Origin: JBEKVE01 sp049514335
GTDB taxonomy: Bacteria > Actinomycetota > Acidimicrobiia > Acidimicrobiales > UBA8190
NCBI GenBank assembly: GCA_049514335.1
Contig: JBEKVE010000122.1
Location: 1 to 8,884 of the forward strand
DNA length: 8,884 nt
Reading direction: 5' to 3'
The notes beneath the pieces were generated by a model that saw only the letters and a program-made list of their open reading frames with translations, did no database searches and was not told the DNA's origin. This document shows, one piece after another, positions 5,947 through 8,884 of the stretch. Each line of letters opens with the position of its first letter. The stretch's first letter is position 1. The position numbers and the translations under genes are program-made.

Positions 5947-6894
5947 TTACCGGAGCAGAGCCGGCAGGCGTCGCAGGTGGTCGGCGAGCCCGATGCTCGG
6001 GCGACGAAACAGCACGTACAACGACGGGAGCCGCGCCGGCAGCCGCGCCGGGAGCCGGGGCAGGCGTCGGTAGTAGGAGGACAGCAAGCCATCGACCCTG
6101 CGGCCCGCCTCCACGTCGGCCCGGCAGGGCTGCAGGTCCAGCCGGTGCACGACGCGGGGATCGAGCGTGGCCAGGGCGAGCACGCGCTGGAGCCACACAG
6201 CGGCAGGCGGGACACTCCAGTGCGAGAACCACAGCACCTGGCGGGCCATGCGCCGGCTCGTGTCGGACGACCCCAGGCGCTCATCGTCGAGGACGTCGTC
6301 CACGTAACGGGCGAAGGCGACGCGGTCGGGGGGCAGCATGTCGACGGGGATGCCGAGGAACGAACCCATCGACCGCATCTCGGTGTAGAAGGCCGCTCCC
6401 TCGTGCACCTCAAAAGGGCGTACCCATCGGGTGTACGCCGTCTCGGCCGTGTCGACGAGCGTCGCCCACACCCACAGCAGCAGTGACGCGTCGTGCGCGG
6501 TGTAGGAGCCCGACGGACATGCCTCGTCCGTCGCCGGTCCGGCCGCGTCCACGGGACCGTTGATGCGGTCGTGGACGCGGTAGATCTGACGCACAGCTCC
6601 ACGCGCCACCTCGTCGTCACCGAAGGTGAGCCGCAGCGCGGCATCGGCCGTCACCCAGGCGCGGCGCAACGGGTGGGAACGGAACCGGCTGTGGTGCTCG
6701 ACGCCGGCCGCCACCGAGGGATGGGCGACCTCCATGACGAGAGCCCGCTGCACGAGCAGGGCGGTGACGGGGTTCGCCACCACGGTGCGCGCCATGCCGT
6801 GGCGCCCGAACGGCGACGGGCGGCCGGGGTCGAACGCCGCGAGCACCGGGCCAGGCATGGGGCGAGATGGTAGGCCGGGTGGCGGCGCCACCAT
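5947..6894 (-). CDS. Oxygenase MpaB family protein (DUF2236)
   Basis: The product is up to 315 residues, and it matches the DUF2236/MpaB family in length and pattern. The hallmark run is VMEVAHPSVAAGVEHHSRF (53-71) then PLRRAWVT (75-82). It is followed by the conserved His in IYRVHDRINGP (H108) and YTAHDASLLLWVWATLVDTA (131-150). Arg78, Thr82 and His108 parallel the Arg/Thr/His set described for the related latex-clearing protein, where the His is a haem ligand, so a haem oxygenase role is plausible; the substrate is unknown. The C-terminus has a Leu-Pro-Arg repeat (278-292) that looks like small internal duplications. The start is ambiguous: ATG 6894 would put the large hairpin at 6897-6947 right against the start codon, and ATG 6858 (MPGPVLAAFDPGRPSPFG) also lacks a clear Shine-Dalgarno but fits the family's usual beginning. 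Divergent from the crotonase operon. Confidence 0.88.
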   Translation of the reverse strand: MVAPPPGLPSRPMPGPVLAAFDPGRPSPFGRHGMARTVVANPVTALLVQRALVMEVAHPSVAAGVEHHSRFRSHPLRRAWVTADAALRLTFGDDEVARGAVRQIYRVHDRINGPVDAAGPATDEACPSGSYTAHDASLLLWVWATLVDTAETAYTRWVRPFEVHEGAAFYTEMRSMGSFLGIPVDMLPPDRVAFARYVDDVLDDERLGSSDTSRRMARQVLWFSHWSVPPAAVWLQRVLALATLDPRVVHRLDLQPCRADVEAGRRVDGLLSSYYRRLPRLPARLPARLPSLYVLFRRPSIGLADHLRRLPALLR

Positions 6895-6896
6895 GG

Positions 6897-6947
6897 CCCC
6901 GAACGTCGAAAACCCCCACCTTTCGGTGGGGGCTCTCGACGTTGGGG
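6897..6947. repeat. Long, nearly continuous hairpin upstream of the MpaB-family gene
   Basis: Three nested stems are visible: CCCC/GGGG (6897-6900 with 6944-6947, one bulged G at 6901), AACGTCGA/TCGACGTT (6902-6909 with 6936-6943) and CCCCCACC/GGTGGGGG (6913-6920 with 6925-6932). A 3x3 internal loop separates the last two and the apex is 4 bases. Twenty base pairs in 51 bases is far more than expected by chance. Confidence 0.75.
6909..6932 (-). terminator. Intrinsic-terminator-like hairpin pointing toward the MpaB-family gene
   Basis: Read on the minus strand, the inner stem CCCCCACC closes a GAAA (GNRA) tetraloop with GGTGGGGG and is followed at once by TTTT, the form of a Rho-independent terminator. 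On the plus strand the loop is TTTC and no T-tract follows, so the polarity is leftward. No minus-strand gene lies to its right, so it would act on a leader or small RNA rather than close a known gene. Confidence 0.45.
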
Positions 6948-6974
6948 ATGCTGGAGTGTGGGGTTGGAACTGAA

Positions 6975-7021
6975 GGTGTCCGACAAGATGATCGACACCG
7001 GGCCGGCGAACTTGAGCCCGG
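6975..7021. repeat. Two adjoining small dyads
   Basis: GGTGTC (6975-6980) pairs with GACACC (6994-6999), and CCGGGC (6998-7003) with GCCCGG (7016-7021). They share two bases, so the two hairpins are nearly mutually exclusive. Each is short and could be chance in GC-rich DNA. Confidence 0.3.
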
Positions 7022-7094
7022 CGCGACCAACGGCGTCACAACACGCGGCACGGTGGCCTGGCCCGCGCCGCGCTACCCGGGTTGTGGCGCGAGG

Positions 7095-7178
7095 CCCATG
7101 AGGCGGCGGGAGACCCATGGGACGGCGGGAGGCCCATGGGACGGCGGGAGGCCCATGGGACGGCGGGAGGCCCATGAG
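7095..7178. repeat. 19-bp tandem repeat (about 4.4 copies) just before the crotonase start
   Basis: Copies begin at 7095, 7114, 7133 and 7152, with a partial copy at 7171. The consensus is CCCATGGGACGGCGGGAGG. Copies 2, 3 and 4 are identical. Copy 1 differs at three positions (ATGAG for ATGGG, C to G within the unit, and AGA at the end), and the partial copy also has ATGAG. Each unit contains the palindrome CCCATGGG and a GGGAGG run. The period is not a multiple of three and no long frame uses it convincingly, so it is non-coding. Its proximity to the ribosome site means copy number changes would alter leader length. Confidence 0.9.
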
Positions 7179-7180
7179 AT

Positions 7181-7184
7181 AGGA
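7181..7184 (+). promoter_or_regulatory. Ribosome binding site of the crotonase gene
   Basis: AGGA lies 7 bases before GTG 7192 and 10 bases before the adjacent ATG 7195. Both starts are usable and differ by one residue. The site begins directly after the last partial 19-bp repeat. Confidence 0.45.
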
Positions 7185-7191
7185 ATGGCAC

Positions 7192-8043
7192 GTGATGGCG
7201 GACGGGCCGGCGCTGGGTGAGCTGAAGGTGACCCGCTACGCCCAGGACGGTGGCGTCGCCACCATCACCCTCGACCGCCCCGAGCGCCTCAACAGCTGGA
7301 CGGGCCGGATGAACACCGAGTACCGGGCCCTGCTGGCCCAGGCCGCCTCGGAACCCTCGGTGCGCGTCGTGGTGGTTACCGGGGCGGGACGCGGCTTCTG
7401 CGCCGGCGCAGACAGCCGCGCCCTGGAGGGTCACGTCGAACGGGGCGGGTACGACCCGGGCACGGGGCCGGGACTGGCGACGCCGGGATTCGGTGTGCGA
7501 CCCGAGTTCGACGCCGAATTCGCCTACCACTTCGGCATCCCCAAGCCCATCATCGCGGCGGTGAACGGCCCCGCCGCCGGGGTCGGGTTCGCCCTGGCCT
7601 GTTACTGCGACCTGCGCTTCGCCGCCGACGGCGCCAAGCTCACCACGGCGCACGGCCGTCTCGGGCTCCCCGCCGAGTTCGGGCTGTCGTGGCTGCTGCC
7701 CCGTCTGGTGGGGCTCACCCGGGCGGCGGATCTCCTCCTGTCGAGCCGGGTCGTGCTCGCCCGGGAGGCGGCCGACATCGGCCTCGTCAACCGGGTCGTC
7801 GCTCCCGACGCGCTCATGGACGCCGTCTACGACTACGCCCGCACGCTCGCCACCGAGGTCTCGCCGGCCTCCCTGTCGGCCACCAAGCACCAGCTCTATG
7901 CCGACCTGCACCGTGACGTCGCAACGGCGACACACGACGCCGAGCAGCGCATGCGGGCCATGATGGCGGGTCCCGACTTCGCCGAAGGGGTGGCCGCGCT
8001 CACCGAGCGGCGACCCCCGAGGTTCCCCGACCCGTTGGCATAG
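7192..8043 (+). CDS. Enoyl-CoA hydratase/isomerase (crotonase) family protein
   Basis: The product is 283 residues, in the usual crotonase range. The N-terminal strand reads VATITLDRPERLNSWTGRMN. The two oxyanion-hole loops are FCAGADS (69-75) and NGPAAGVGFALACYCDLRFA (125-144), where the peptide NH groups bind the acyl-CoA thioester. TTAHGRLGLPAEFGLSWLLP then LVGLTRAADLLL follows. The positions of the two classical hydratase glutamates are occupied by Ala134 and about His154; Glu162 in LPAEFG may substitute, as in a common actinobacterial subgroup with AE[YFH]G. Hydration of a trans-2-enoyl-CoA is therefore not assured, and isomerase or another acyl-CoA chemistry is possible. It starts at GTG 7192 (AGGA 7 bases upstream) or ATG 7195. 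The P450 begins 11 bases after its stop, indicating an operon. It is likely part of beta-oxidation-like breakdown of a side chain or ring product. Confidence 0.92.
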   Translation: MMADGPALGELKVTRYAQDGGVATITLDRPERLNSWTGRMNTEYRALLAQAASEPSVRVVVVTGAGRGFCAGADSRALEGHVERGGYDPGTGPGLATPGFGVRPEFDAEFAYHFGIPKPIIAAVNGPAAGVGFALACYCDLRFAADGAKLTTAHGRLGLPAEFGLSWLLPRLVGLTRAADLLLSSRVVLAREAADIGLVNRVVAPDALMDAVYDYARTLATEVSPASLSATKHQLYADLHRDVATATHDAEQRMRAMMAGPDFAEGVAALTERRPPRFPDPLA

Positions 8044-8054
8044 GGTGTGCGCCC

Positions 8055-8884
8055 ATGTCGGGAGGGACGAGACCGGGAACGCGCCTGGCGGCCCGGTTGA
8101 TCGACCCCGCGCTCTACACCACCGATCCCCATCCCCTGTACGCCCGGCTGCGGGCCGAGGCGCCCGTGGCGTGGAACGAGGAGCGCGGCTTCTGGGCCGT
8201 GGCGCGTCACGCCGATGTGTCGGCCATCGAGAACGACCACGACACGTTCTGCGCCGGACGGGGGATCCTCGTCGACGAGATCGGCACGACCTACGCGTCG
8301 CCCCCCACGATGATGCACTCCGACCCACCCGTCCACACCCGGTACCGGCGACTGGTGCAGCCCGCCTTCAAGCCGTCGGTGGCGCGCGGCCTCGAGCCGG
8401 TGATCCGGGCCCGCACCAAGGCGCTCGTCGAGCGCATCGACCCCGGCACGCCCACCGACGTGGTGGCGCGCCTGGCCGTGCCCCTGCCGCTCCTCGTCAT
8501 CAGCGAGATCCTGGGCCTGCCCGACGACGAGTGGGAGCGCTGCTACGAGTGGTCCGAAGCCGTCATCCCCGGCGCCACCGACTGGCCCGAGGAGCGGCGC
8601 AACGAGTTGCTGGGCGACATGATCGGCTACCTCGTGGGCACGGCCAAGGAGCGGCGCGCCAATCCTCGGCCCGACGTGCTCACCCAGCTGGCCCAGGTCG
8701 AGGTGGACGGCGAGCAGCTCAGTGACGACGAGCTCGCCATGTTCCTGGTGCAGCTCCTCGTGGCCGGCAACGAGACGACGCGCGACCTGCTCGCCTCGGG
8801 CCTCGTGGCCTTCGCCGATCACCCCGACCAGTGGCCCCGGCTGCGCAACGACCCGGCGCTCGTGCCCACGGCGGTGGAGGAGAT
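8055..8884 (+). CDS. Cytochrome P450, N-terminal two thirds (cut by the window's right edge)
   Basis: From ATG 8055 the frame stays open for 276 codons to the edge. The N-terminus contains LIDPALYTTDPHPLYARLRA and FWAVARHADVSAIENDHDTF. The C helix has HTRYRRLVQPAF (H94 and R98, the haem-propionate HxxxR pattern). The I helix has LLVAGNETTRDLL (A237-G-N-E-T-T242), with the acid-Thr pair used in O2 activation. The sequence ends at AVEE, just entering the K-helix ExxR; the Cys ligand loop is outside. AGNETTR is typical of actinobacterial P450s acting on lipids, terpenoids or steroids (CYP125/142/124-like and relatives); I cannot assign a subfamily. It follows the crotonase stop by 11 bases with no strong ribosome site, so it is probably translationally coupled and in the same operon. 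Confidence 0.92.
   Translation, partial: MSGGTRPGTRLAARLIDPALYTTDPHPLYARLRAEAPVAWNEERGFWAVARHADVSAIENDHDTFCAGRGILVDEIGTTYASPPTMMHSDPPVHTRYRRLVQPAFKPSVARGLEPVIRARTKALVERIDPGTPTDVVARLAVPLPLLVISEILGLPDDEWERCYEWSEAVIPGATDWPEERRNELLGDMIGYLVGTAKERRANPRPDVLTQLAQVEVDGEQLSDDELAMFLVQLLVAGNETTRDLLASGLVAFADHPDQWPRLRNDPALVPTAVEE

Larger units (their letters stand above)
6895..7191. promoter_or_regulatory. Structured, repeat-bearing divergent intergenic region
   Basis: These 297 bases separate the divergent MpaB-family gene and the crotonase gene and must carry both promoters unless transcripts begin further out. From left to right they hold a long hairpin (6897-6947), two smaller dyads (6975-6999 and 6998-7021), an unstructured stretch (7022-7094) and a 19-bp tandem repeat (7095-7178) ending at the crotonase ribosome site. 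Frames through the region translate to low-complexity or unrecognisable sequence and I see no gene. Confidence 0.6.

Noticed and set aside
6651..7175. Minus-strand frame through the 19-bp repeat and the MpaB gene, with MGLPPSHGPP-like repeats
   Set aside because: The repetitive peptide is just the translated 19-bp repeat, and the remainder overlaps the MpaB-family gene in another frame.
7095..7178. CRISPR-like repeat
   Set aside because: The units are directly tandem with no spacers, only 19 bp long, and no cas gene is present.
7036..8822. Long minus-strand frames (430 and 308 codons) opposite the crotonase and right P450
   Set aside because: They are GC-driven antisense shadows. The plus strand shows oxyanion-hole loops and P450 helices, and the shadow products have no recognisable motif.

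Overview
This is a very GC-rich window with GTG and ATG starts and actinobacterial-type protein families. These include soluble P450s, an MpaB/DUF2236 oxygenase, a Streptomyces-like small 'hydrophobic protein', and a CHASE-type GGDEF-EAL protein with two membrane segments. The best guess is a chromosomal segment of an actinomycetote, possibly from the Acidimicrobiia; the class is inference only. No rRNA, tRNA, CRISPR array, insertion sequence or phage gene was seen.

Layout from left to right. At 1-185 (minus) is the N-terminus of a cytochrome P450 that runs off the window. At 334-3891 (minus) is a giant membrane c-di-GMP turnover protein with a long disordered cytoplasmic head. A divergent gap (3892-4150) rich in inverted repeats follows. 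At 4151-4710 (plus) is a maltose/galactoside-type O-acetyltransferase that reads through only if two extra G residues are removed. At 4749-4925 (plus) is a 58-residue membrane protein. It converges, with a 15-base gap, on a LuxR/NarL-type regulator at 4941-5798 (minus) whose receiver has lost its phosphoacceptor Asp. At 5947-6894 (minus) is an MpaB/DUF2236 oxygenase. A 297-base divergent gap (6895-7191) holds a long hairpin, further dyads and a 19-bp tandem repeat. At 7192-8043 (plus) is a crotonase-family enzyme, followed 11 bases later by a second P450 (8055 onward) cut by the window end.

Functionally there are two themes. One is oxidative and CoA-ester catabolism: two P450s, one of them in an apparent operon with a crotonase, plus the MpaB-type oxygenase. 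This is typical of actinobacterial lipid, terpenoid or steroid degradation, but no substrate can be read from the sequence. The other is signalling: the GGDEF-EAL protein and the atypical orphan response regulator. No sensor kinase is visible.

No clearly new multi-gene system is visible. The items most worth a second look are the structured, repeat-bearing gap at 6895-7191, the degenerate receiver with a dyad at its promoter, and the c-di-GMP protein with its DGDEF motif and roughly 350-residue head.
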